A stretch of DNA of 64,000 nucleotides from NCBI RefSeq assembly GCF_000208745.1, contig NC_030850.1:13132848-13196847 (forward strand), in the 5' to 3' direction. Position 1 is the first letter of the stretch; each line of letters opens with the position of its first letter. The DNA is from Theobroma cacao (taxonomy: Eukaryota; Streptophyta; Magnoliopsida; Malvales; Malvaceae). The notes below the pieces were generated by a model. It was not told where the DNA came from, did not search any database, and worked only from the letters and a program-made list of their open reading frames with translations. A program made the position numbers and the translations under genes. Positions 19,795-30,859 of this stretch are shown piece by piece.

Positions 19795-21792
19795 ATGGAG
19801 GTATTTACTCCAAAGCTAATGAAGTTGTGGAAGGATTGGGAGCTTCGAGCAATGGTTGTAACTAGCCTTCTGGTCCAAATAATTCTCATTGTATTAGGCG
19901 GCCGCAGAAAGTACATTCCCAAGATAAGGATTAGAGCCATTGTTGGGTGTTCCTACTTGTTGGCTGACTCTGTAGCAACTATTGCCCTTGGCATACTAAC
20001 AAATAACCTGGGAGATATATATGATGAGGGAGGTGTTGTTGACTTAAATACAAAGCTGACAGCATTTTGGGCACCTTTCTTACTGCTGCACTTGGGTGGC
20101 CCTGATACAATCACAGCATATGCCTTGGAAGACAATCAGTTGTGGTTAAGGCACTTTTTCGGACTAATAGTACAGACAGTTATGACAATATACATCTTCC
20201 TGATGGCCTGGTCGGGAAGCCGTCTTTCATTGCTAAGCATTCCAATGATTGTGGTTGGATCTGTTAAGTATGGAAAGAGGACATGGACTCTTTGGAAAGC
20301 AAGCAATGATGAACTTCGAGACTCGATGCTCACTTCTCCGGATCCCGTTCCTAATTATTCCAAGTTGATGAACGAATACAGGCTGAAACAAGCTGAAGGT
20401 TTTTTTATGGAAATAGAAGAGGTGAAGGACGTTCAGGAAGAATTGGATGTAACTGCCCCTGCGGAAGCCACTCCTGATGGGCGGAATATAATTAAAGCCA
20501 ATGCCCTGTTTCAAACATTCAAGTGTCTGTTTGCAGATCTCATTCTAAGCTTTAAAGATAGGGAGAAGAGCCAATCTTTGTTTCAGCAAATGTCTGATAA
20601 AGATGCTTTTGATGTGGTCGCCATCGGTCTAGGATTCATGTATGACATGCTATACACCAAAGCAACAGTAGTTTATACTCGTTGGGGTTTTGCTTGCCGT
20701 ATCACTACTCTTTGTCTCACTTGCCTGGTGTTGGTGATTTTCTCTCTTGAGGATTTGAAAGAGTATAAAACGGTTGACATATTCATAACTTTTCTTCTCC
20801 TTGTTGTAGCTATTGTTCTGGAGATATATGCAGCACTAGTACTACTTTTCTCAGACCAGACCTATCATTGGTTGATTAAGCATAACAAAACCACGGTTCT
20901 GAAACTCATCGATTCTTTAGCACCATATTTTACACTAAAAAGGTGGTCTAGTCGCATGGCACAGCTTAGTCTACTTAGCATCTGCCTCGAGGAAAAGCCT
21001 TATCTTAAACTACTGGAAAAGGTAGTGGAAAAATACCCGCCTGAAACTTACGTAGAAGTCGATGATCATCTCAAAAAGCTGATTTTCAAGCATGTCAAAG
21101 AGAAATTTGATCAGTTTAAGGAGAAACAAGGTGATGCTAATTTTAGAGACTTGTGCAGTCAAAGAGGAAACAACATACTTGATAGGTATAAGCGGCAAAC
21201 TGGCCTTAGCCTCGAGTGGAGTATTAATGTTGAATTCGACCAGAGTCTCCTTATTTGGCACATTGCCACAGAGCTCTGCTACTACTCAGAGATGCCTCTG
21301 AGTACCATTTCAAGCGACGTTCAATCATCCCGAGATGTGAGCCAGTGCATCTCAAAATATATGTTCCGTCTACTAGTCATCTATCCTTTCTTGTTGCCAA
21401 TAGGGATTGGACTTATCAGGTTCCGAGACACTCAGGCTGACGCCAAGAGGTTTTTCAAAGAGAGATTAAACTCTCCTAGAACTCAGAAAAGGAATAGGAC
21501 TAAATGTAGGAATATGTTGCGTCAAGTTGGTGAGTTAGAAGAACAAAATGACAAAACGAATCGAACTACTTGTTGCAATTCATTGCTTCGAGGCATGAAG
21601 TTAGATGGAAAGTCCTATTCCAGTGAAGAACCAATGATGTACCAAATGATTGCAGCCTGCCACATGTTGCCTGAAGAAAACCTAGATGTTCTGCCGGGGA
21701 AACTGAAAGGGAATAGCAGCAAGTCAGTGTTGTTCGATGCGTGCAGGCTGGCATCAGCATTGAATGGTGTGACAGACAAAAAGGTTAGATAG
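19795..21792 (+). CDS. DUF4220/DUF594 plant membrane protein, stopped early inside DUF594
   Basis: This belongs to a plant-specific family of unknown function, usually in tandem clusters. I prefer the start at 19795 (GCAATGG context, MEVFTPKLMKLWKDWELRAM) because the family begins close to the first membrane helix; the same frame also has an upstream ATG at 19726 that would add 23 unusual residues. The DUF4220 half has about five hydrophobic helices (from MVVTSLLVQIILIVLGG through LLSIPMIVVGSVKYG), with the typical FWAPFLLLHLGGPDTITAYA. Two more helices follow in the middle (CRITTLCLTCLVLVIFSL and FITFLLLVVAIVLEIYAALV) and one near the end (MFRLLVIYPFLLPIGIGLI). The frame is open for 665 codons with no intron, then meets TAG at 21790-21792 after NGVTDKKVR. 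The family motif continues in the same frame beyond it, so the last 65 or so residues are lost unless the stop is read through. Confidence 0.9.
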   Translation: MEVFTPKLMKLWKDWELRAMVVTSLLVQIILIVLGGRRKYIPKIRIRAIVGCSYLLADSVATIALGILTNNLGDIYDEGGVVDLNTKLTAFWAPFLLLHLGGPDTITAYALEDNQLWLRHFFGLIVQTVMTIYIFLMAWSGSRLSLLSIPMIVVGSVKYGKRTWTLWKASNDELRDSMLTSPDPVPNYSKLMNEYRLKQAEGFFMEIEEVKDVQEELDVTAPAEATPDGRNIIKANALFQTFKCLFADLILSFKDREKSQSLFQQMSDKDAFDVVAIGLGFMYDMLYTKATVVYTRWGFACRITTLCLTCLVLVIFSLEDLKEYKTVDIFITFLLLVVAIVLEIYAALVLLFSDQTYHWLIKHNKTTVLKLIDSLAPYFTLKRWSSRMAQLSLLSICLEEKPYLKLLEKVVEKYPPETYVEVDDHLKKLIFKHVKEKFDQFKEKQGDANFRDLCSQRGNNILDRYKRQTGLSLEWSINVEFDQSLLIWHIATELCYYSEMPLSTISSDVQSSRDVSQCISKYMFRLLVIYPFLLPIGIGLIRFRDTQADAKRFFKERLNSPRTQKRNRTKCRNMLRQVGELEEQNDKTNRTTCCNSLLRGMKLDGKSYSSEEPMMYQMIAACHMLPEENLDVLPGKLKGNSSKSVLFDACRLASALNGVTDKKVR

Positions 21793-21987
21793 GATATGAT
21801 CAGAGATGTTTGGCTGGAGATGCTCGCTTATGCTGCTAGTCACAGCAGAGGGAGTCAGCACTGTCAACAGCTGAGACGAGGTGGTGAGCTTCTAACTCAC
21901 GTTTGGCTTCTTTTGGCCCATTTTGGCATGAGCGAGCAGTTCCAAATATCCAATGGTTATGCAAGAGCTTTGCTGACAGCAAAATAA
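21793..21987 (+). pseudogene. C-terminal end of the DUF594 domain, cut off by the TAG
   Basis: In the same frame as the upstream gene this reads DMIRDVWLEMLAYAASHSRG, then QHCQQLRRGGELLTHVWLLL and AHFGMSEQFQI, ending at TAA (21985-21987). VWxEMLxYAAxHxRG and GGELLTHVWLL are the hallmark of DUF594. Conservation past the stop means the stop is recent, an error, or read through. The stop occupies a position where the family often has Trp, so a single TGG-to-TAG change would explain it (inference). Confidence 0.85.
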
Positions 21988-22200
21988 ATCCAGACCAATC
22001 TCAATGTACATCTCATATTCCCATTAGTCCTTTGAATTTAGAACAGACAAATTCTTAGCGTTGGTTTATTGTTTTTACATTATTTCCTACAACTTTTTTA
22101 TGAAGGTGGTGGATGTGGTTAGATGTCGGTACTTGTCCTTGGTTCAGTCTTCAGACTGAACCTTGTAAAAGAATGAATAACACCCGAACCTAACATTTAT
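21988..22200 (+). other. Probable 3' untranslated region with a perfect hairpin
   Basis: At 22141-22162 two perfect 10-bp arms (GGTTCAGTCT and AGACTGAACC) surround only TC. A poly(A)-signal-like AATGAATAA lies just after it, near 22172. The hairpin would sit near the mRNA 3' end; its role is unknown. Confidence 0.5.
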
Positions 22201-25200
22201 TTCAAGAGTTTGCCAACTGCAATTAACCATTGCTTGCAATGAAAGAAACGATGAAACAAAACTCTGATCTTTATCTTCTAATTGCTTTAACTTCTGTTGT
22301 TTTCATTAACTTTAAATCAAGGCAGAGATGGTTTTCGTTAACTACCAAAAATGCATTGAATGGCCTGACACTGAAATTCCCAATAAAACAACTTTAGGCA
22401 ATTTAAAGTAAACTTCAGTTTGTTTGCCTTAAACCGAATGTATCCACTGGAGCATCTTAATAGCATTGGGCTGGTATTCCAATATGGACCAAATACCTAA
22501 GATTTAAGGCATTGGGTTTTTTGAAGCACTTTTCATATCCAATGAATTTGTGAGTTTGGTACAAGCCCATCTTTGTAGATAAATGAAATGTTATGAAATT
22601 GATGAGTGATGAGTCTTTCTTTTGCAACAATTTCGTTTTTCTTTTCTGGGGTAGGTGCCATATTATTTTTATGCAGCTACCAATGACTCTATGTCTTTTT
22701 TTTCTTTCTTCCGCTAATCTATTTCTTAATTTATATTGGTATGGCATAGTGTTTTAATAATGCAAACCTTAGAGTGGTATTGACAAGTTGCATTATTATA
22801 TTAACCATTAATTTTGTTAGAGTAATTTATGACATCTACTTCAATAATTTTGTTAGAGTTGGGGTTCCCTTAAGCTTAATGAAAACTGCTCTCTCCAATG
22901 CAACCTGATGTTGTTTAATTTTTCCATACTGATTTTCTTTATATATGATTGAATTGACAATTTAATAGTTTATGCGTGAAGGAAAAGATCTAAGAAATTT
23001 GTTGCACCTGTGGCTGCAAAAGCAAGGATTAGTTGGATTTGAATGACCTATCAAAGCCTGAGTTTTCCAACAATTTCAGACTGTTAACCACCCAAAATTC
23101 TTTTTCTTCCAGTAAATATTTGGGCATTGCGTGAAGGTTTAAATTAAATAGCTAATCAAAGCCACAAGTTTTAACCACAATTTCATTATATATTAATTTG
23201 TTTATCTTGATGATGAATGATATGACATGCGAGTTAATGAATTAATAAGTTCAACCTGGTAGGATTTTGTTTGTCACGGTTCAATCTTGCAGGTGCGTCA
23301 CCAAAGGAAGCCAATGTTCCCTTGGTACAGTCTGCCCCACTACCATGCAAAGGTAGTTTTTGTATATCCATCTTTTGAGTAATGAAACCATACAAATTGC
23401 TTCTCAAAAAAAAAAAAAATCAATTTGTAACAGGAGCTTTTAATTCTAGTTGGTGTTGGTATAACAATTTTTAGAACTAAAAAAAATCACATAATTTACA
23501 AAACCTAATCAATTAACTAAAGTTGGATTTCATGGGACAACAACCTCATCAATACTTGTCTTTCAAGTTTTCTTTCGTTCTATTAATTAATTATTTGTAT
23601 AACTTTTATGGCTGCTTAATAAACGTTAACCATAGAATTAAAAACTGATAGAATGGTATTTTTTATTAAGTTATAAGTGCTTGTAGTTTTCAATGTCTTT
23701 TTTATTTATGTAATTGACTTGAGAAGAACAACGGTACAAGATTTTTCAAGTAACGGTTGGTGATGTAATGATTATGTACAAAAATAAATTTATAAAATAA
23801 AAAGGAAATTATATTAGCGTTGTAGCTAGCTTTTTTAAAAAAAAAAGAAAAAAAGAAGGTAGAATATCATGACAAGAGGAAGAGAAAATCCTCGAAAAAA
23901 TATGAACAACAGGAGCAGGAGACAGAAGCCAATGTCATAAACAAAGACAAAGGCCTCCAGTCACGACAGAAAAGCTCCAAAAACTCAAACATAAAAAGGC
24001 ACAAAAAAACCGAGGCAACAGCCCACAAAAATCACAAGCAGGTAGCTAGCAAGCCTTCCACTATTTCTTTTTCTTTCTTAATTTATATGGGCATGTCATA
24101 GTGTTCTAATTACGAAAACTTATGGGTAGCCTTTCTTTATAATTGCCGATGATCATGATTCATGGGCTCATGGCATATGAGGTATGTTTTTGTTTATATT
24201 TAATTAAATTATAAGTCTTTCTTTATAATTGATGATCGGTAAAATTTGAAATTTTAGTGTGTAACTATGATTTGAAAGTGTGAGTGAAGTACAGCTCAAT
24301 TCATCCATGGCATTATTATTTGACAAGTTGCATTTTTCTATTAACTATTAATGTTGTTAGCGTGGTTATCTACTTCAAGGATTGATAAAGGAAAACATTA
24401 GATATCAATATGAATTTAGTCTACTATTACATTGAAATTCTAAATATCAGTACGAAGTTAGTCATTGGAACTTTAAATATTGCAATTGCTTTAGGTCAAG
24501 CTATCTCATTTGTTGTCACTCTATTGCAGCCACCCTATTTGCCTTTCGTCAGTTTCTGTAATTTAAACAATGAAAACTTAAGGTGAATCCTTCTTAATAA
24601 TTTGTGTGCCTTTTTTAATGATATGACAAAAGCAAGTCTTTCTTTATAATTGATGATCGGCAAAGACTCCGTGATAAGTTCGCTGTCTTGACTTTATAAT
24701 TGCAATAGTTCTTGGCAGTGATATAAAAAAATAATTAACAAAACCAAAAACAACAAGGATGACAACAGATCACATGATCATCAAAAACAAGCATAGAAGA
24801 GTGCAGACTCAAAGGGCAAAATTAGTCCTGTTTTCTATGGCAAAAAACCTTGTGAAAAGCAGTCAAACTCTTGGAGCGACTTTGGCTCCATCTTCCATTC
24901 ATTCGTTTAATTAAGAATTTCATGATTCCTTTGGACGCAAATTGACCCGACTGCGGCTCTCATGCGGGAATAGGGTGGGCAAAATCAGAGCCACCGCAAT
25001 CTAAAGTGATTCAGTGAATAACAAAGTCAATTTTTTTCTTAAATTATGTGAAAATCAAATAAAAGCAACAACATGAAATAGAAAGAACATATAAATATAA
25101 ATGACGCAGCCCACCATGTGGATTGATAAGAAATTAAATAGAATATTTCGATAACTATATACATTGAGGGTCATATATCTATCTATCTATCTATCTATAA

Positions 25201-25594
25201 TTTATAATTACATATACAATACATACAAAAATACTAATACTTGAAAAAAAAATTGAGAAAAACACTTTATAATCTATTATCTTTCTAAATTGCCTTTAGA
25301 ATATATTTCTATGATAATTTTGAATTTTAATTAATCGATAGAGTTTTAATTTTTTTTGAAAAATTGTCTTCCTTATTGTTCTAATTTAGAATAGATACCA
25401 TTTAAATAAAAGTTAATCTGTTCAAGGTTTAACAAAAACAAAAACTCATTAATAAGAATCATGATAAGATCGTTATTATCACCTTCAAGATAAAACAATA
25501 AACTTCAAAAATAAATGAAAAGATTTTGGGATAAAATTATCTTTAATGAAACCTTATCATATTCAAGCACATATGTTTAGAATAATGTTGTTAC
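22201..25594. other. Intergenic region with a diverged internal duplication
   Basis: No gene is recognised. Segment 22675-22860 resembles 24060-24385: both carry TTCTTAATTTATAT, ATAGTGTT, GACAAGTTGCATT and ATCTACTTCAA in the same order. A second motif, AGTCTTTCTTTATAATTGAT, occurs at about 24213 and 24633. This looks like an old tandem duplication of gene-flanking DNA, common in DUF594 clusters. A tetranucleotide repeat (ATCT)n lies at about 25176-25198. Confidence 0.5.
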
Positions 25595-28500
25595 TATCGT
25601 AACGTGCGGGTTTGAGAACCCACTAGACATGAAAAATTTTAAAAGTGTCGGAGTCGTCATCAATTTTTTTTAGTTATTGCAATTAACCACTTGTTAAATT
25701 CATTTTTCTTAACAAAGTTCTAAATTGATTTTAGGTTCGTTCAAAGAACAAAACTTAGTCTACGTATTTGAGAATTAGAATTCAAGAATACGGTTATACA
25801 CGAGAAAGAATTAGCATCCCGTGACGTCCGTTCTATAAACAGTACCATCTAATCATGTGCTACCATATTGGAGCCTTAATCCTTAAATTCATTTCTTTGT
25901 ATTCCCTTAATCACCACTCATTCACTTTGTTAACATATTACAATTTATTATTGCATCGTGCAAATGATGCAATCGTGAAATGCATGGTGTAAACATTAGC
26001 AAAAGATCGAATGAGAACCTTTTATTGAGGTTGTTCCCCAAATCTGCCCATCATATTGGTGGGATCTAGAGATAACTACTCACTTAGGGAATCGTTCAAG
26101 AAAGCTCACCTTCATGAGTGTATCGAGTAAATCCCATCATCAAGGAAATCATTCATGTTTTAAAAATAATATTTTTTATGAATGTGAACCCTAATATGAG
26201 TAAAAAAATTTTATTAAAGATATTCTCCTAACCCTCCCATCATACTGGTGGGATTTGAAGGTATCCTTTCACCTAGAGAATTTTCTGAAGGAAATCGCAT
26301 TCGCAAGTTCTCTAGAAATGTCCCATCATTGAGGCTTTAACTTGTGCATACAATACATCTACATGCCATGACAATTAACGATGTAGTCATGAGACGTAAT
26401 GTGCTCTTAAATTTCAATATTTATTTCTTAACTTTCCCAACACTCTTTTGTTATTTCTTTAAAATTTCCTTTTTTTATTGTTTTTCTTGGTATGTATGTG
26501 TATCATGAATAAATATTTTATATTTATTATTTTTATCTGACTATATATTTTTTTATTTTATTTTACTATATTTTTTTGTATGTAAGAATTTATCTATTTT
26601 GCTATATATAGATTTTCCTCTTACCTAAATACTATTTTTTAAAACCAAACATTTTGTTTTATAATTATTATTTATGTGTATTTTTTATAACTCAATTTCT
26701 TTCCTACCTTTTCTTTTTAATTACCTAACCTATTTTCTTTTTGAATAACTATTATGTTTTATTTTTTATCTTCTCTCATAAATCTATTTTTTATAACTAA
26801 ATATTTGATTTTTATATTTTAGTTATATTCATTATTATTATGAATTTACCATCATTAAAAATTTTATTTTTTTTACTATTTATGAAAATCTTTATTCTTC
26901 ACAATTCTATATATATTTTTTGAAACCTTAAATATATTTATGCCATTTAGTCTCTTGTATTTATTAGTATTACTTCATTATTTCTTTTTGTTTCTATGTT
27001 TTTGTTCAATTAGTAATTAAGTTGATGCGCTTTTCATTTACTTAGGATTGTAAACATCGAGACTAAAAATTAAACCATCCCATCATACTGGTGGGTTTTA
27101 ATCGAAATCTTTACCTTAAAAAATTCACTCGGGATTGTGATTTCTCGCATTTTGAATGAACATTCCATCATCAATAAAATAATATATTGTTTGCATAATT
27201 ATTAATATTGTAATATTTTTATATAATGGAAAAAATTTTAAATAAACTTATTGCATCAATCTAGGCCAAGATACACCTTGTAATATTTTTAAACCAAACT
27301 CGTATACTTTCCTAATTATTAATGTTGATCCTAAATATACATTTATTATTATTATTACTATTATTATTTTTATTATTTAGTACTTGGCTATAAATGTATA
27401 CTTTTTACCTGCATCTATTTTTTATAATAAAAAAAATTCCACCTTATTATTATGCACATGTATATTTTACTTAATCTACCTTTCTGTGAATAAANTATAT
27501 ATATATATATATATATTATAACCAAATACTTTATTTTTTTATTATTATTTTTACCACCTAATCTATTCTTTATAACTAAATATCTTTCCAATATATATAT
27601 ATTTTTTCTACCTACTTTATTTTTTTACTATATATATGTATTTTATTTTTTTACTTATCTTTTTCCAGATCTATTTTTTAATAACTAAATGCTTACTTTC
27701 TATACTTACATACTTGAATTTATTATCATTTTAACTAAATATTTGTTTACTTTCAATGTTTTTACCTACCTAAATATATATTTTTTGTATAACTAAATAT
27801 TTGTTTTTTAATATTATTTTTTAGTTTTTATCTACCCCATAGTTTTTTGCTATTCTCCTCTCAATATTCAAAACCCAAAAAGGTCAGCATTTTTCTCATA
27901 TTTTTTTTACCTCATCCTAATCTCATAAAAATACTTACTTATATTTTCCTTTTTAGCTATATTGGGCTCAGCTTCATGCAATATTCACCAAAAATCACAA
28001 TGATCCATATTCACAAAGCAAACCCAAAATAAAAGGAAATAAACCATACCTTGTTTAGGCTTGAAGTAATTTAAGTCAGATGGGCTATAAAAACTAACAA
28101 GCCCGTTTCAACCTTCTCCAGACAGGTCCGCACCGCAGCACTCTCACTTTGTATTTTTTGTTTTTCCTTTTTTTTTAGCTCCCTTGCCTCTCAAAACCAC
28201 ACCATTTGGACAAAGACCCACTCCCCTCTCACTCTCCAAAACGACGCCGTCTAGTAACCAATAGCCCTACGAACCTTACGTATAAGAACCTCTTTTTCAC
28301 TTCCGCTCGTCATTTTGTTCCTTCCATTCCTCTTCCTAGCAGCAGCTCCCCTCTCACTTCTCTCTAACGGCAAAACTCTCCCCTTCCACTCCCAAAACCA
28401 AAAGCCTAAACCTTATTTCTCTAACCCTTCACCTCTCTTCTCTCCATCGATTGAAAAAAGAGAAAGAAGAAATTGTCTAGCCCTAAAACTCTTTAAACCC

Positions 28501-29184
28501 CATGAAAATCAGAAAAGAAACTTCCCATCACCCGCTTCCATCCCTTTTTCTATTTTGTTTGCTTTTTTTTTCTTTCGCTATTTTTTTATTTTTTGGTTGT
28601 GTATCTTACCGGCTAGTAAAGAAGAAAAATAGGATCTCAATTTCTAGTTTTTGTTTTCCCAAATATATAGTTTTTTTGAAAAAAAAAACAAAACCAAAAA
28701 TTCCTTTTGATTTCTTTCTTTTTGAAAGCAAGAAAGAAGAAAAAAAAGCTCAGGTTTTCCTTCTTCCGATCTCTCTTTTTTAGAGTTTTCTTTTTCTTTT
28801 ATCGGAGACTTCTAGGGTTTTTTCGAAATCTGTTTGCTAAGGGTTTTTGAAATCTGGCTGTTAGGCTTTTTCAAGAGTTTCTATCAAGGGTTTTCTGAAT
28901 TGGTGGGATGAGGGCAGCTATAAAGCTGAGGAAATTGTCAGTCGCGAATTTTTCATGTCTGGCATGGTTAGGCCGTCCTTGGCAGGAGCTGTTTCTTTTC
29001 CCGTTTTCTTTTTTCTTTCATTTTTCGTCTGTTTTATTTTATTTATTTTCTACTCTTTATGCTTCCAGAATGTTCATTTTAATTGGTTGTAATACTGGTT
29101 TATTGATTTTAATCTGTTTTCTTAGTTTGATTCGTTTGCTTTTAATTTTAACTATCTAGATCTGTTTACTAACAAGTCCAGACA
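25595..29184 (-). repeat. Solo LTR of the Tat/Ogre-like family, minus strand
   Basis: The left end (25595 onward: TATCGTAACGTGCGGG) is the reverse complement of the end of the LTR at 12887. It is followed by three reversed CCCATCATACTGGTGGG modules (about 26045-26145, 26236-26335 and 27075-27175). The right part mirrors the order seen at 10597-11700: AT-rich, an AACGACGCCGT motif, a CT-rich stretch (GA-rich when reversed), then a decayed copy of the 13-bp hairpin (28937-28964). Reading inward from TGTCTGGAC at 29184 is my best guess for the LTR start. No primer site or polypurine tract adjoins either end, so this is a solo LTR. No target duplication is convincing, and the terminal CA has become TA. 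A single N lies at 27495. Confidence 0.65.
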
Positions 29185-29239
29185 TTCTAATTTTTTCTTG
29201 CTGAGGACGAAATATGACTTCGTAAAGCCCATTGTCTAT

Positions 29240-29690
29240 TGGATTATATTTAAATAAAATAACATAATAATATAAAATAATATAATATAAAAATATATAT
29301 TTAAAAATTATTATTATTACACGTTATATTAAAAAATATATTACATGTTATTTAAAAGTTATTATTATTATACGTTATATTTTAAAAAATATTATATGTG
29401 ATGTTTATTATGTCATGTTAAAAAAAATATTATATGTGATATTAAAAAAATATTATTATCATATATTTTGTTAAAAATAATTTTATTGTACGTTATATTT
29501 AAAAAATATTATTATATATAATATTTTAAAAAAATTATATATTATTTTAAAAAAATATTATTACATGTCATGTTTATAATATTGTTGTATATTATGTATA
29601 AAAAAATTGTTATACATTTATGTATAAAAATATATTGCTACACGTCGTATCATGTTTAATAGATTTGTTACATGTCAAATATATTAAAGG
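29240..29690. repeat. AT-rich imperfect tandem repeat
   Basis: A motif like ACGTTATATTTAAAAAATAT, then TATTATTA, recurs irregularly about every 45-60 bp. There is no coding potential. Confidence 0.6.
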
Positions 29691-29691
29691 T

Positions 29692-29715
29692 GTTACATGT
29701 AGGCATACATGTAAC
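29692..29715. repeat. Short inverted repeat
   Basis: Perfect 9-bp arms GTTACATGT and ACATGTAAC around AGGCAT. Confidence 0.7.
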
Positions 29716-29910
29716 AATATTGAGTAGTATTTTAATTTGCAGATTTTATTTCACTTATAATTTCAAGATATCAATTTTTAGGTATAGTGAATGTAAATCA
29801 ATAAATTTAAGAACATATTATTACACGTCATGTAACAATGTTTTTTGTTTGTAGATCGATGACGATATATCGAAATGGTGAGAGATAGATAGAAAGAGAT
29901 GGCAATAGTG

Positions 29911-29988
29911 GTAAAATAAAAAAGAGATGGTGAGAGTGATGGATGATTGGTAAAATAAAAAAGAGATGGTGAGAGTGATGGATGACGA
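29911..29988. repeat. 39-bp direct tandem duplication
   Basis: Two adjacent copies begin GTAAAATAAAAAAGAGATGG at 29911 and 29950, with nearly no differences. Confidence 0.85.
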
Positions 29989-30128
29989 GGGAGACAAACA
30001 GTATTTAATTTGTTTGGATAGCAAGAGAAAGAAATTGACGGCAACATAGAATGTTTTATGAAATGATTTAAAATGTATTTTTATCAAATCAAAGTAAAAA
30101 TTGATAAAATTAGTTAACTTTATATTGA

Positions 30129-30150
30129 AAGCTATTTTCGAAAATAGCTT
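30129..30150. repeat. Perfect 22-bp palindrome
   Basis: AAGCTATTTTC is followed directly by its reverse complement with no loop. It lies in AT-rich non-coding DNA and could be the fold-back centre of a small element. Confidence 0.7.
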
Positions 30151-30259
30151 ATGAGATTGATTATTTTTCACTATTTGTTGAAAAAATAATTAATAAATGT
30201 TTTGTTCATTATGAATCATTGCATTCTTTTTTGTGTATGTTTTTGAAAATGATTCGAGA

Positions 30260-30806
30260 ATTCCAATTATTAGACTTTCTCGAAAAGCTTATAAAGATAA
30301 GTTTTCTCGAGGAACTTCTTATATGAAAAAGCATTCTTGAATTTCATCATAAAGATGGAAAGACCTTAGAAATGCTCTCAATAAAAGGTTTTCCTTCGAA
30401 TTAAATAAATCGAGCTTTGTATTCCATGATAATATACATTTGTACACGAATGATAACCCTTGATGATGAGATTTTTTTTAAAAGCTTGTAAAAATAAATT
30501 TTTTCGAATAATTCTCTAGGTGAGAAATCATTCTCCGATTCCATCAAAACGATGGGAGAGTTCATGAATAGTTTTCAATATACGATTATCATTCATTATT
30601 TAAAACCAAAATTTCACATCATTCATTCCATGATTACATCATGTGCATCAAAAATATTAAAACAAGACATGAATGATAATCCCTGATAATAAAGCTTTCT
30701 TGAGAATTTGGTAAAGATAAGCTTTCCCAAGAAGTATTGATACCTAATTTCTTGAGAACCTTTTAGATGAAAAGTATCGATACCTCTTAAGGAGGTATCG
30801 ATACTT
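30260..30806 (+). repeat. LTR-like modules ending in a perfect 15-bp hairpin
   Basis: Three diverged blocks resemble the module in the Tat/Ogre LTRs: CTTGATGATGAGATTTT, AATTCTCTAGGTGAGAA and TCAAAACGATGGGAGAG stand in the same order (clearest at about 30455-30560). The last block ends in a perfect inverted repeat: AAGTATCGATACCTC at 30772-30786 and its complement at 30792-30806 around TTAAG. It is probably a fragment of a related LTR, with no coding part. Confidence 0.6.
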
Positions 30807-30859
30807 ATGGTGTAGAACACCTTATTTACTCCTTTTTAGTAGCCTTTCACTTGTTTGTT

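Noticed and set aside
28315..29159. Possible plus-strand gene with a leader at 28280 and ATG at 28908
   Set aside because: The frames are short, low-complexity and rich in Phe/Lys, and the region mirrors the GA-rich part of the reversed Tat/Ogre-like LTR, including its hairpin.
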